Shown piece after piece: positions 1 to 10,204 of a stretch of DNA of 63,354 nucleotides. Origin of the DNA: Pinguiococcus pyrenoidosus (lineage: Eukaryota > Sar > Pinguiophyceae > Pinguiochrysidales > Pinguiochrysidaceae); contig JAAMXY010000608.1 of assembly GCA_019677205.1 (NCBI GenBank), positions 1-63,354 on the forward strand, in the 5' to 3' direction. A program made the position numbers and the translations under genes. The notes under the pieces were generated by a model, which saw only the letters and a list, made by a program, of their open reading frames with translations, was not told the DNA's origin and made no database searches. Position 1 is the first letter of the stretch. Every line of letters starts with the position of its first letter.

Positions 1-305
1 CAGTGACCCGTTTGTTGGTCTTGTCTTTCTTGTCTGTCCCAGCCTGTAAGATAGGAAGGTTGCTTCCTGGACAGCTTGCACCGATGCTGTTCTCGCATCC
101 CACAGCGGCAGATCACGAAGGGCCAGTGGGGCTCTGGTCTCTGGGGAGTCGGGCTCCGGTCGAAAAAAGGGCTCTCATCCGCCTCCTGCACCTGCCGGCG
201 CCACTTGGATCTATCAGCTCCGTTCTCGCGATTCCCTCGTCTTCATAGACGGAATGTGACCGAGCGTTGCATGGGCCGCTTGCGCTTGACGAGGATTCCA
301 GGAAC
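1..305. other. 5' flank, no gene seen
   Basis: No reading frame here shows recognisable protein features. The stretch is the upstream region of the gene starting at 306 and probably holds its promoter and 5' leader. Confidence 0.4.
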
Positions 306-3300
306 ATGAGGACGTCTCCCTCTCGGGCGACAAGGCGCCGGGGTGGGAAAGTGGGGGGGAAATCCCTTCGAGACCGCAAAGTGACGCCACCCCCTTTTCT
401 TCAACTCGGAGGGCAGCAGCTCGGGTTATCATCCTTAAACGGCTCCGAGTACGACGGGGAAGATGTGCGCGAGGCTCTGCGGCCTCAGCTGCAGACGGCC
501 GCGCCGAGCTCTTTGTTCACTTGGGCCGAGAGCGGCCGGGCTCCCTTGCCGCAGATGAAGTCTTCGAAGGACTCGCCGGCCTCTCGTGCGGGGACCAGAC
601 CGTGGCTTGGCCACGAGGCGCCCGAAAGCTCGCATTTGTCCTTGGATTCGCCCAGTGACGCCAGCGGCGCCACCCCGAAGTGCACGGTATCCGGCTTGAC
701 GACCCAGAACGCCCTCACCGTGCGCAGCGCATCGGGCACCTTCACCCGGATCGGCGGCCGCTTCGACAAGACCGAGGTGCCCAAGACGAGAAAGGACGCC
801 CGGCAGCTGGAGGCCGAGTACCATGCAGCCCTGGCGCTGCTAGACAAGAGCAAGGCAGGGCGCGCGGCGGTCCATCCGGGAGAGACGGAGCTCTTCGCGC
901 TCCAAGGAGAAGTGGACGCCAGCTTCGCGGAGCGGAAGACGCTCAAGGCGCTGCTGTCCGCCGCTGCGGAGCAGTCACCACCCAACTCGATGCCGAAGCT
1001 GGGGATGGATCAGGCGGCGTGGAAGGCGGCCAAAGAGACACTTGTGGCGTGTCTGTACACCCAGAAGCACACGGATCTGGTGCTAGGACAGCTGAGCGAG
1101 CAGCTGTCCGTGTCTTGCGTGGAGCACGGGCGCCTGCAGCGCGCGCTGCGCTCGCACTACGCCAGCGCTTTTCAAGCGCTGTGCCGACTCTTCTCCGACG
1201 CGCTGTGGTTCCAGGAGCAAGCGGCACAGTCCGTCTGCGCTCTCGAAAGGCATTTGGCCGAGGCGGAGCACCGGCATCAGCGGCAACTCCAGGACGTCGT
1301 CAGGCGCCACGAGCACGAGATCCTGGACGCGGACAAGACGCTCTCCCAGTTTCGCCGAGAGGCGGAGGCTGCGGCGGCGGCGTCCATTGCGGAGACGGAG
1401 CGTCTGCGAGAGACGCTTCGGACGCTGAACGACATCTTCCGCGACATCCAGAGCAACGATGACACCACATCCACACACGACTCCCGCGCGCGAGTGAAGC
1501 GTCTGGAGGCGCAGCTGGCCACGCAGGCCGAGGAGCTCAAGACGCTGCGCCAAGCGCAGACGCGAGCCAGGAACAGCGAAGTCACCGCTCTGGTGGCACG
1601 AAAAGAGGCCCAGGCCGCGCGAGAAGAGCAAGCGGCGTTGCTGGCACAGCTGCAAGAGAAAGACCTGTTGCTCCAGACGCTCATGCAGCGCGAGACGGAG
1701 CGCCTGGCCGCCGAAGAGGCGCAGCGCGCGGAGGCAGCGGAACGCAGCGCTCAGCAGCCTGAGGTAGACGCCGATCTGCCTGAAGAAGAGGTGGCCGCGG
1801 AGATGAAGAAAGGAAAAGACGAGGTCATGTCCAAGCTGTTCCTGAGGTGGAAGAAGCAGCTGGACGCAGAGATGGAGCTCATCTTGACGCCCCCGAAAGC
1901 GCGCAAGGCGCCGCCGCGCGTGGCCTGCCAGGCCTTTCGCATGCTGCTGCCCAACTTGGGTGACTATAAGCCGCCGAGAGCCGTCCGCTGGACGCGCAAG
2001 TGCATGCGCTGCCTGTTGCACGCCCAACTGCGCCAGCGTCAGCTACTGCAGTCATCCTCTCTGCTGACGCCGCGCTTTCCCGAGTTTGTCTACGCGTGGT
2101 TCGAGCCTCCGGAGCACGAGCTGCTGGCGCTGGAGGCGCTATGCGACCGAGCGGCTTTGCTGCGCACGGCGGACGAGGACCGCTGGGGTTTCTACTTCGG
2201 CGTCAAAGCGCTGTCTCGCGAGAGCGCCGAGGCCAAGCTGTTCTACACCCTGCTGGACGAGACGCACGGAGACGACTACGCCAGCTTCTTCTTCCACGCC
2301 GTCGCGCTTGTGCGCGCGGCGGCGGGAAACAGCCTGCGCGCGCAGTGGCACGACACCAGCGACGCACCCACCGCCGCCGCTATGCCTGGTCTTCAAGACC
2401 GCGAGAGACTGGAGCCGGCGGAGACAGACCCAGGCAGCCACTACGACGCGTGGAGGGCCCAGTGCGTGGCGCGCGGCCTCGACGGCGGCCAAGAAACTCT
2501 TTGGCTGGACCTGGACGTCGCGCTGTCGGTCACGCAGCAGCTTCTTCGAGAGGCTCCAGAGCAGCAGCGGCAGCTGTTGCGCGGCGCAGTGCTCAAGGCG
2601 GCAGTGTCTGCCGAGGAGCGCTTGCCTGGGGGCGCCGAGCGCTGCGTGGACTTGTTTCTCTACCTGCGTCTGCTCATGCATCTCTTTCAGCAGGAGCAGG
2701 CGCGCCGCAGCGCCACGCTGCGACTTATGTTCGAGACAGCCGACCAGGCGCCACTGGCCACGACTGCGCCTCCGGGCGGTGCTGGCAAGTCTGGCACCGG
2801 CTTGGACTTCCCGCAGCTTCTGAGCATCATGCGCACGTTGACGCCGCAGGTCAGCACCGCAACGTGCGCCGCCGTGTTCCGCGACGCCTTCGAGGCGGGA
2901 GATGGCCAAGTGGCGCTAGACGCCTTTGTTGCTGCTGCGCAGCGGCGGCAGTTCTTCAGCAGCACGCTCAAGCTGCAGCCACATGTGCTAGGTCAGCACG
3001 ACTTATCCCCTGACAGCGGGGGCGGCGGAGGCCAGGCGGGCCTCCGCGCCGCCGTGCACTTTCACTTCACGGTGAACCTGGCGTTCTTCAAAGAGGTGGG
3101 CAGTCGGCTTCCAGAGGCGGCCCGGAGACATGTGGAGAGCCTCGTGCAGGACGTCAGCGACGTGCTGGGCTCCTCGAGCAGTCCTGACGACCAAGTGGGG
3201 AGAGCGCTTCGCGACGGCAATCGGGCGCTTTTCGCCTATCGCCGCTTGCTGCTGGCGCTGTTACAGCAGCGCATGCGTGTGCACGAGCAGAGCGCAGTGG

Positions 3301-5126
3301 GGCCGTGCCGTCTGGTGGACGGCAGGGCCATTGGGGCCAGTCGCCTCTTGGCGCAGAGCACTCGGGAGCTGGAGCTGCTGGGCGAAGTGCTCGCGGAATT
3401 CACCACGGGCCGCAAGGCGGCCGGAGTGTGGAAACTAAAGAGGCAGCTGGCCATCTCCAAGACGCAGAGCGCCTGGCGGAAGCGCCTGGAGAGGCTCCCT
3501 GGACCGCCCTTGCGCGTCATCCTACGGATGCGAAGAGGCTACATGTGCGGCCGCGGCGCCATCCAGAAGCGGAGGGTCTTCTATCTCTCCCGTTGGACGA
3601 CCGACATGATCGCAGCGTTCGTGGTGGATACTTTATGGCAGTTCTGTGCAGGCGACGGATCTATGGCACGCGGTGGCGACGGCGCCGCCCAGGAGGTGGG
3701 TAAGGAGGCGCCAAGTTGGAACGTGAGGGTCCTTCTCGGTGTCGACGACGCCGAGGCCGGGGAGAGGCTGTCGGCGCTGCTTCTGCAGTTCTTCCTCAAG
3801 CGCTTTGGAGTGCTGAGCGTGGCGGAGAGACTGCTCCACGACCTGTTCTTCAACGTCCGAGCGCTGGCGCAAAGCAGCAGCCGCGTCCGCCTCTTTGCGC
3901 TCTTCACTGGCGTGGAGCCGACTCCCCCTGGGGATGATGCCAACGGCGATGGGAGAGACTCCTCGCTTCTCTCGAGTCCCTGTGCCTTTGGGTTCTACCT
4001 CCAAGCCCTGGCGACTGTCGCTCACTTCGCCGCCTTTGGAAGAGGAGCGCCAAAGTTCTTCCCCAGCACGGAGGTGTCCAGGCAAGGACAAACGGCGTGG
4101 CAAGCGCCGTGCTCCCTACTCCACCGCGCGGCGAACTCGCTGCTGGCCGGAATCGTGGGCGCTCGGCATGCCGGCTTCGCCAGGCTCCAGGATCAGACGG
4201 CGTCCATGAAGAAGGGCGAGCAAGGACTTGTCGACGTGGACGACTGGCTTTGGATGCTCATGATGCTCTGGTCGTCGCTTGCCAGGGACTACCTGGACGC
4301 ACTGAAACGACTTCTGGATGTCAAGTCGCCCCTCGAAGTCGAGGCGCTCCTCGTATGCGAAGCCAATTTCGCCGCCTTTGCAGCGCAGCTGCCAAGACCT
4401 CTGCACGATGACCGACCCGACCAGCGAATTGCGTCGTCCATTCGCCAGGCATACACGAAGGCGATACATCTTGCAGAGGGGCTGAAGAGGAAGGCGCCGC
4501 GGGAAGCCGTGGAATTGGGATGCCAACTATTCGTGCTGGGCGCCATCAGCGGGGAGCGCCTGACGCCGGACGCTCCAGAAGGCCCGCCGGACGTCACTTC
4601 ATCAGATCTCGTTGCAGCTGTGTTGGAAGCGGACTACGATGTCGAGCGCGGCGTTGCCATTGCCGCTTGCCTGTGGACCCAATTCAAAGACTGCACACGG
4701 GAGTTCATCCGAAGCGTGGAGGATCGCGTGGAGCAGGCGCCTCAGGAACAGGATGCGGAAACCAAGAAGCTGTTGGGGGCCGCAAAAACTGCACACACGT
4801 TCCTGAGCGATCGGGAGGAGACGCTCGACTGCTTCATGACCGCGCTCTTCTCCTCCACAAGACGGGAGCGGAACTCGCTTAGTGGCGACAACTCTCCGGT
4901 GGATCGCACGAGCGCCAGCGCGGCCGGAGCAAGGCCGGAGGGGCTGTCAAAGGAGGAAGTCATCGAATGCAATATGGCGCTACGAGAGCTCTACGTCTCC
5001 GTGTTTCAGCTGCAGCTGCGTACCACTCCTGGGGTGTCGCCTGCTGAAATTGAGTTCATCCGTGATCCCTGGGTCGCCGGCAAGAGACCGCGCGATAGGC
5101 AAAGAAGAAGCTTCTTTCAGCAGTGA
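306..5126 (+). CDS. large coiled-coil protein of unknown function
   Basis: One uninterrupted frame of 1606 codons runs from the ATG at 306 to the TGA at 5124. I chose this ATG because the frame upstream offers only a TTG. The first ~170 residues are Ser/Pro/Arg-rich and look disordered. Roughly residues 310-520 are a heptad-rich coiled coil dense in Glu, Ala, Gln and Arg. The last ~1050 residues are mostly helical and Leu-rich, with no repeat I can name. A segment near residues 830-880 (FPQLLSIM, then DAFEAGDGQVALDAF) looks like one degenerate EF-hand-like loop. I do not recognise the family. Size and composition would fit a cytoskeletal, ciliary or scaffold protein, but that is inference. 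The absence of introns over 4.8 kb is notable beside its intron-containing neighbours. Confidence 0.85.
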   Translation: MRTSPSRATRRRGGKVGGKSLRDRKVTPPPFLQLGGQQLGLSSLNGSEYDGEDVREALRPQLQTAAPSSLFTWAESGRAPLPQMKSSKDSPASRAGTRPWLGHEAPESSHLSLDSPSDASGATPKCTVSGLTTQNALTVRSASGTFTRIGGRFDKTEVPKTRKDARQLEAEYHAALALLDKSKAGRAAVHPGETELFALQGEVDASFAERKTLKALLSAAAEQSPPNSMPKLGMDQAAWKAAKETLVACLYTQKHTDLVLGQLSEQLSVSCVEHGRLQRALRSHYASAFQALCRLFSDALWFQEQAAQSVCALERHLAEAEHRHQRQLQDVVRRHEHEILDADKTLSQFRREAEAAAAASIAETERLRETLRTLNDIFRDIQSNDDTTSTHDSRARVKRLEAQLATQAEELKTLRQAQTRARNSEVTALVARKEAQAAREEQAALLAQLQEKDLLLQTLMQRETERLAAEEAQRAEAAERSAQQPEVDADLPEEEVAAEMKKGKDEVMSKLFLRWKKQLDAEMELILTPPKARKAPPRVACQAFRMLLPNLGDYKPPRAVRWTRKCMRCLLHAQLRQRQLLQSSSLLTPRFPEFVYAWFEPPEHELLALEALCDRAALLRTADEDRWGFYFGVKALSRESAEAKLFYTLLDETHGDDYASFFFHAVALVRAAAGNSLRAQWHDTSDAPTAAAMPGLQDRERLEPAETDPGSHYDAWRAQCVARGLDGGQETLWLDLDVALSVTQQLLREAPEQQRQLLRGAVLKAAVSAEERLPGGAERCVDLFLYLRLLMHLFQQEQARRSATLRLMFETADQAPLATTAPPGGAGKSGTGLDFPQLLSIMRTLTPQVSTATCAAVFRDAFEAGDGQVALDAFVAAAQRRQFFSSTLKLQPHVLGQHDLSPDSGGGGGQAGLRAAVHFHFTVNLAFFKEVGSRLPEAARRHVESLVQDVSDVLGSSSSPDDQVGRALRDGNRALFAYRRLLLALLQQRMRVHEQSAVGPCRLVDGRAIGASRLLAQSTRELELLGEVLAEFTTGRKAAGVWKLKRQLAISKTQSAWRKRLERLPGPPLRVILRMRRGYMCGRGAIQKRRVFYLSRWTTDMIAAFVVDTLWQFCAGDGSMARGGDGAAQEVGKEAPSWNVRVLLGVDDAEAGERLSALLLQFFLKRFGVLSVAERLLHDLFFNVRALAQSSSRVRLFALFTGVEPTPPGDDANGDGRDSSLLSSPCAFGFYLQALATVAHFAAFGRGAPKFFPSTEVSRQGQTAWQAPCSLLHRAANSLLAGIVGARHAGFARLQDQTASMKKGEQGLVDVDDWLWMLMMLWSSLARDYLDALKRLLDVKSPLEVEALLVCEANFAAFAAQLPRPLHDDRPDQRIASSIRQAYTKAIHLAEGLKRKAPREAVELGCQLFVLGAISGERLTPDAPEGPPDVTSSDLVAAVLEADYDVERGVAIAACLWTQFKDCTREFIRSVEDRVEQAPQEQDAETKKLLGAAKTAHTFLSDREETLDCFMTALFSSTRRERNSLSGDNSPVDRTSASAAGARPEGLSKEEVIECNMALRELYVSVFQLQLRTTPGVSPAEIEFIRDPWVAGKRPRDRQRRSFFQQ

Positions 5127-5335
5127 CCTGAAAGGCCACAAGGAGGAACAAGAAGAAAAGAGAGAAACGATCAACCCTCGTCTCTTTTGTCGACAGGACT
5201 TCCTCTCCGCTGCTGACTTCCTTGTTGCTCTCCAAGTCATTGGCATGCCCGTGGTTGAGGTAGAAGCAGGCCAAGGTACACGCGACCAGGGGCGGAACCA
5301 GCGGGACCGAGTCTTCTTTTGGCCCTCCATGAACA

Positions 5336-6249
5336 CTACCGCTTGACCCATGCGCCCGCTTTCCTGGCCTTCTTCAAGCCTGGTTTCTTCTCTTCCTTCA
5401 CGCGCGCATCTCTCGTGAGCAAGCCGGCCTTCTTCAAGATCGGCCGATAGCCAGGGTCCCATTGCTGCAGCGCACGCGCCACGCCCAGCTTCAGCGCGTC
5501 GCCTTGTCCGGTCGTGCCTCCTCCCCTAACCCGCGCCTGCAGCGAGTTGCACAGCAGATTACACCAGAGTCTAGCTGTTTGCCCCAGCGTAAAAAGAAGA
5601 AAAACAACCAGAAAAAAAGGAAAAACAACCTAGAAGGGTACCTGCAAGTCAAACACGCCCAGGGTGTCCGTCTCCCAGAACGGCTCCAGCACTCGCTGCC
5701 GCATGCTGAAATCCTTGAAGTAGTTGGCCAAGCTCCGCCCATTTATGGTGATCTGGAGGATCGGACGTTGCTTAAGAGCTGCGGCGTTTTCAAGCGTATG
5801 GCAGCTGCGTGCACTCGCCCACCTTGCCCGCTCCTCGATACAGACTCACTTCCGCCGAGCTGGATTTCCTCCTCCCGATGGCGAAGACTCGCGAGCTTCT
5901 CTGTTTGCCCTCGGTGGCCTCGTCAGCGCTCAGCGGCTCCATTGGGACATTTTCAACCTGAAACTTTGTGTTTGGGTCGCAGAAGATTACGGATCAGACC
6001 ACGCCACCGAACGACACCACCCAAAAGACAAAGAGAAAGGCCGCAAACCTTGTGGTAGTCTCTGGCCATCTCCAGCAGATGCTCCGCGGCCGCAGACAGC
6101 TTGGCAGTGGCGTCGTGACTGCCGGACGAGCTCCGAAGCGTGGATGAGAACCCACGACTCGACACCGCGGCTCGCGGCGCCGCGGCCATCTCAACACGAG
6201 GCGCGAGAAAGCGCGAACGCAGCCAAAGTGCGCGACCAGAAAGAGCCAT
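5336..6249 (-). CDS. MRPS9: mitochondrial ribosomal protein S9 (uS9m)
   Basis: Four exons (6249-6049, 5957-5823, 5752-5642, 5536-5336) join in phase into 215 aa. The C-terminal exon reads [20 protein letters not shown], then [29 protein letters not shown], the signature of bacterial-type S9 with its basic tail reaching the P site. The third exon from the end carries the family motif [10 protein letters not shown], and the next starts ITINGR, split from GAGK exactly as the protein requires. The first ~40 residues ([17 protein letters not shown], then RGFSS) are an Arg/Ser/Ala-rich amphipathic presequence with a typical matrix-protease site, so a mitochondrial rather than plastid address is likely. 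The gene is divergent from the P450 gene, with only 204 bp between start codons. Introns are 105, 70 and 91 nt. Confidence 0.93.
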
Positions 6250-6453
6250 GTTGTGCAAAGATATGGCGCGAAATCGCCAGCTGCGGGCTGCGGGCTGCGC
6301 CTTCAGTATCGATCTTGAGTTCAGTATCGCAATGGATCACGAGACCTTCGATTTGGATCCAATCGAAGAGAAAGAGAACCAGAAATCAGGGCCACAGAGC
6401 GCTTCAAGCGCGTGTGAAGTAGGCTTCGAGTTCCCCGGACGGACTCTGTGGAG
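6250..6453. promoter_or_regulatory. short divergent promoter region (uS9m / P450)
   Basis: These 204 bp separate two divergent start codons and must hold both 5' leaders and core promoters. I see no TATA-like box. Two near-identical TCAGTATCG units lie at about 6303-6330. Confidence 0.45.
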
Positions 6454-8123
6454 ATGATGGAATCGGGGACCTGGTCGGTGGCTTTCACCCTAATTTCGGC
6501 AGCGGTAGCGCTTCTGCTAGCTTGGATTCTTCGGTGCAAGTCCGGCGCTAGCAAGTACAAGCAAGTTCCAGGCGGCTTGCCGATCTTCGGACAGCTGCTG
6601 CGCGTGCTGGACAGCGCCCAGCTGGCGGCTACATTTGACGAGTGGTGTGAGAAGTACGGCACCTGCGAATTCTGGGTCTTGGACACCCGCTTCCTCCTGG
6701 TTTCCGATTTCGCCGACGTCCAGAAGCTCATTGCGGCAAGGCCGCGTACCGTGCGACGGTATAAACGTGTCAAGGACGTGGTGGACAGCCTCGCACCAGG
6801 CTTGGCGACTGCGGAGCCGCCGGATTGGTCCCGCGAGCGCCGAATGTTCTCTCCGGCGTTCTCACATGGCCGCTTGGGGACCTACGTCCGGCAGATTCGC
6901 CTGGTCGCGGGGCGTCTGTTGAGCGCTCTGGAGGAGAGACGCGCCGCGGAGGAGGAGTTCAGCGTGCTCCCTGTGGTGTCGAAGGCCACGGCCGACGTCA
7001 TTGGCTTGGTCGGCTTTGGCCAGGACTTGAATTCGCTTGGACAGCCTTCGCCCGAGTTGGACAGTGTCGCCGCCACCCTCCGCGTCCTTGGCGACCGCGC
7101 GCTCTCGCCGTTTCCCTACTGGAAGATCCCGTTCTTCGGCGATCGAATCGATGGATTCCACCAGCACAAGAAGGTCCTCCACGATTGCATACGTCGCGTG
7201 ATTGGCGATGCGCGGGGCGGATCCGGCTCCCCCGATACGGTGCTCCAGAAGTTTCTCGAGCAGAGCCAAGAAGAGCAAGATCCGATCAGCGAGACTCGCC
7301 TCATCGGGAACATCGTGACCCTCTTCATTGCCGGGAGCGACACAACGTCCTCCACGGTGGCTTGGGCCTTGCGCCACCTCGCTTGTGATGAGCAGCTGCA
7401 GAGAGACGCCCACGCGGAGGCGGCTGCCTTCACCTTCACCGATGATACCTCCTTCGACGACATCTTGGAGCACTTCTCCCTGCTACGGTCCATCATCCAG
7501 GAGGTGCTTCGCCTGGAGGGACCCGTGCCATTCTTCACGTTGGAGAACTCAACTCCAGTCGAGATCGGTGGAAAGGTACGCCCAAGAGCCAATGCCCCGA
7601 CAAGTGGCCGTCGCTTCGGCCGGGTGGAAGTGAAAGATGGAGCGGGCAAGCTAGACAAGGAGCGTCCCATGAGGCTAACGACGTCTGCGTACACTGCAGG
7701 TATGCAATCCTGGAGAGTATATCCTCGTCTGGAACGTGCGCCACTTCAGTTTCAGTGAGGCCTCGGCAGCTTACGTCGGTGCCGAGCCTAAGCAGTTCGA
7801 TGGGCGGCGCTGGCTCGCGCCGGACGGAAAGGAGGTGAAGGCGCTGCCAGAAGCAGTCACGCCGTTTGGCGCAGGAAGGAGGAAGTGCCCAGGAAGGTAC
7901 GCACGGGTACTTGCGCGAAACCCCTGGAGGGAAGAGACTGTCGCTCAGCGTCTGTCCACTATGCTCTAGGGACTTCGCCGTTCTCGAAGCCATCACTTTC
8001 CTTGCAGAAATACTGCGCCGGTTCGAGCTGAGCACGAGCGACATGGGGGAACTTCGCTGCGTCCAGGAGCTTCTGATGCGTCCAGAGAGAGACATTCGGA
8101 TCAGGTTCGAGCCCAGGAAGTAG
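6454..8123 (+). CDS. cytochrome P450 monooxygenase
   Basis: Three exons (6454-7575, 7700-7896, 7970-8123) give 490 aa. A hydrophobic N-terminal helix (VAFTLISAAVALLLAWIL) is the usual ER anchor. The I-helix oxygen-binding motif AGSDTT lies near residues 293-298, the ExxR motif is EVLR, and the heme-binding loop is FGAGRRKCPGR, with the thiolate Cys near residue 437. The heme loop is cut by intron 2 between Gly and Arg and restored perfectly by splicing, which supports the model. Introns are 124 and 73 nt. Substrate cannot be read from sequence. The family acts in sterol, fatty-acid, carotenoid or xenobiotic oxidation, usually on the ER. The start is the first of two adjacent ATGs. Confidence 0.93.
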
Positions 8124-8277
8124 GCATCGAGCGCTTGCAAAGCGCTCGCAAAAAGGAAAGCTCAACGACAATCGTCATATGCCCACATTCAAACCGCCCT
8201 AGTCGAGCTCCTTGTTCCGCAACGGCAGACAGCACCCGCACTGCCTCCGAGCGGAAGAAAACAAAACGCTTCGCTTT

Positions 8278-9477
8278 CTACACGGCGGACTCCACTTCCG
8301 AGTCGGTGTCTGCAGACTTGGAATCCTCCTGCGCAACTGCAGCAGTCTCAAAATCGAGGTGCACCATCTCGTCGGTGTCCCAAAGATCGTCGTCGTGGGC
8401 TACAAAAACGTAGAAGAAGATCGTGGCGACCATGACTGTGCCGCCCACAATGTTCCCCAGCGAGGCTGGGATGAGGTTGTACGCGAAGACCTCTTTCCAC
8501 GTGAGGTCCGATACGTCATTGATCAGGCCGATCATGTAGAATCCCATGTTCGCGGGAGTGTGCTGCAGTCCCATGGCCACGAAGCCTAAAACTGGCGGTA
8601 GTACCGCAGCAAGCTTGCCCGGGATGGTCCTGCGCAAACAGTGAAGCAGTCCAAGGAGAAAGACTAAGGACCGGAAGCGCGAGCAGCGGGCGGTGCAGGA
8701 GCGTTTCATGCGGTTCGTACCTTGCGGAGGACGCGAGGAAGACCGCCATCCCCACGAGCCAGTTGCCGGCCACTGCCGATACAAAACAAGCTCCCCACCC
8801 AGCGGTACCTCTGTCCATGAACTTGTCTATCTTCTTGTGCATGACTTCGTCCAGGATGTCCGTCACCGCGTCTTCTTCCACCAAGGCCAAACCGCCCTTG
8901 AAAAGGCTCCCGACCAGGATGGTGCCAAGAAGGTTGCCCAGCCACACGGTCAGCCAGAAGCGGCCGCAAGCGAGGCAATGCTTCTGCAGCACGTGGCTGG
9001 AGACTCCCGCCGCGCCTTTCCGCCAGGCGGCGCGGAAGAAGTGCAGCCACACTGGTAAAACGACGTTGATCTGCAGATGCAACGGCTGCGTGAGCTCGGC
9101 TCTTGAAGCCCGCTTAGCAGACCACCGCCTACCTCGGTGAAGAGAGCAGCGCTGCTGTTGACCACGAGGAAGAAGCCTGCCGCGAAGCCGATGCCCAGGA
9201 GAAGATTCCTTGGCCCGGTGCTCTCCACCTCGGCCGCCAAGAAGACGCTCAGGCCGGCCCCGAAAGCCACGAAGCTTCCCGCCACCACGGCCAGCAAGAG
9301 CTGCACTACGAAGTGACGCTCCAGATGCTCATTCGCGTTGCGAGCCATCTTCACCAGAACCTCGACGGGCGTCCTCCGGATGTCCGGCTTAGGGTCAGAG
9401 CGCTTGCCAAATTCCATCTTCAGAGTCCGCATGTCGGAGCGCGCGCCGCCCGGCTGCCGATGCTTCTGGTGATCCAT
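8278..9477 (-). CDS. formate/nitrite transporter (FNT) family channel
   Basis: Three exons (9477-9133, 9070-8721, 8629-8278) encode 348 aa. Family hallmarks are NWLVG in the fourth membrane region, then NLIPASLGNIVGG with a following hydrophobic helix and an acidic, Asp/Ser-rich cytosolic tail ending SEVESAV. At least six hydrophobic segments are visible, as expected for the aquaporin-like FNT fold that forms pentameric pores for formate, nitrite, lactate or hydrosulfide. The ~60-residue hydrophilic N-terminus is longer than in bacteria. Introns are 62 and 91 nt. The gene converges on the P450 gene, with 154 bp between stop codons. FNTs are scattered among eukaryotes (apicomplexans, some algae, fungi). 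The substrate here is unknown. Confidence 0.9.
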
Positions 9478-10204
9478 GGGCGCCGCAGGAGATCCCACAG
9501 GTCAGTCAAGTCCCTTGCAGAAGGAGACTCACTGAAGAGGTTGCTCGAGGCCGCCGGGTCTGCGCGCTTCCAGTTAGTCTCGTCTCCTGCGTCTTCCGTT
9601 CGACGGAGGTTCAGCCGAGGAAATTTCCAGACGGGGAAAACTGCGGCAAAGAATCGGATTTCCTGGCGATCAGAGATCCCGGAAGGAACCCTGTGCGGCT
9701 CTTCTTCCCCTGTGTTTCACAGCGACGGAGACTGGGCAACTTGGCCGGACCAATCGTGAAGATCGGCATTCGTCATCCGGTCATTATATTCAGCCATGGT
9801 GGCCTCGTCGCCGCCATCCCAAGTGACGGAGGCATGAATCCTGAAGCGCGCCGAAAAGTTAAAAAAAAAAAAGGATTCTACTGCCGTCGAGCGCCCTCTT
9901 GCGGTGCTGTTCTACGGAAACTGACCGTTGGCCTGTGGATGGAGATTCTTCTTCTTCCTCCTTTTCTTCGCCTTCGGGACTATTGGTCTTCGTTCGTGTT
10001 TTGCTCTGCGTCACCAGACTTGAGCGCGGAGGAGCACGTCGTGTGAATGACTCGAGAGAGAGGTACAGAGAGAGAGGAAGAGAGAGAGAGAGACAAGAAG
10101 AGAGAGTGCTCCACTCGATAGTCGAGGTGACCCCGGCAACTTTCCTCCCTTGCGAAGGTCGGGGTTTTCTACTGGTACCTCAGCACGAGCGCAGTGAGCT
10201 TGCC
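9478..10204. other. 727-bp spacer with GA-rich tract
   Basis: This lies upstream of the FNT gene and downstream of the next minus-strand gene. It contains an A12 run near 9860 and a (GA)n-rich tract at about 10050-10112. No convincing coding sequence is seen. Confidence 0.5.

Noticed and set aside
10050-10112. GA-rich tract as a GAGA-type promoter
   Set aside because: It lies in the 3' flank of the minus-strand gene and over 550 bp from the FNT start. It is simple-sequence DNA without further support.
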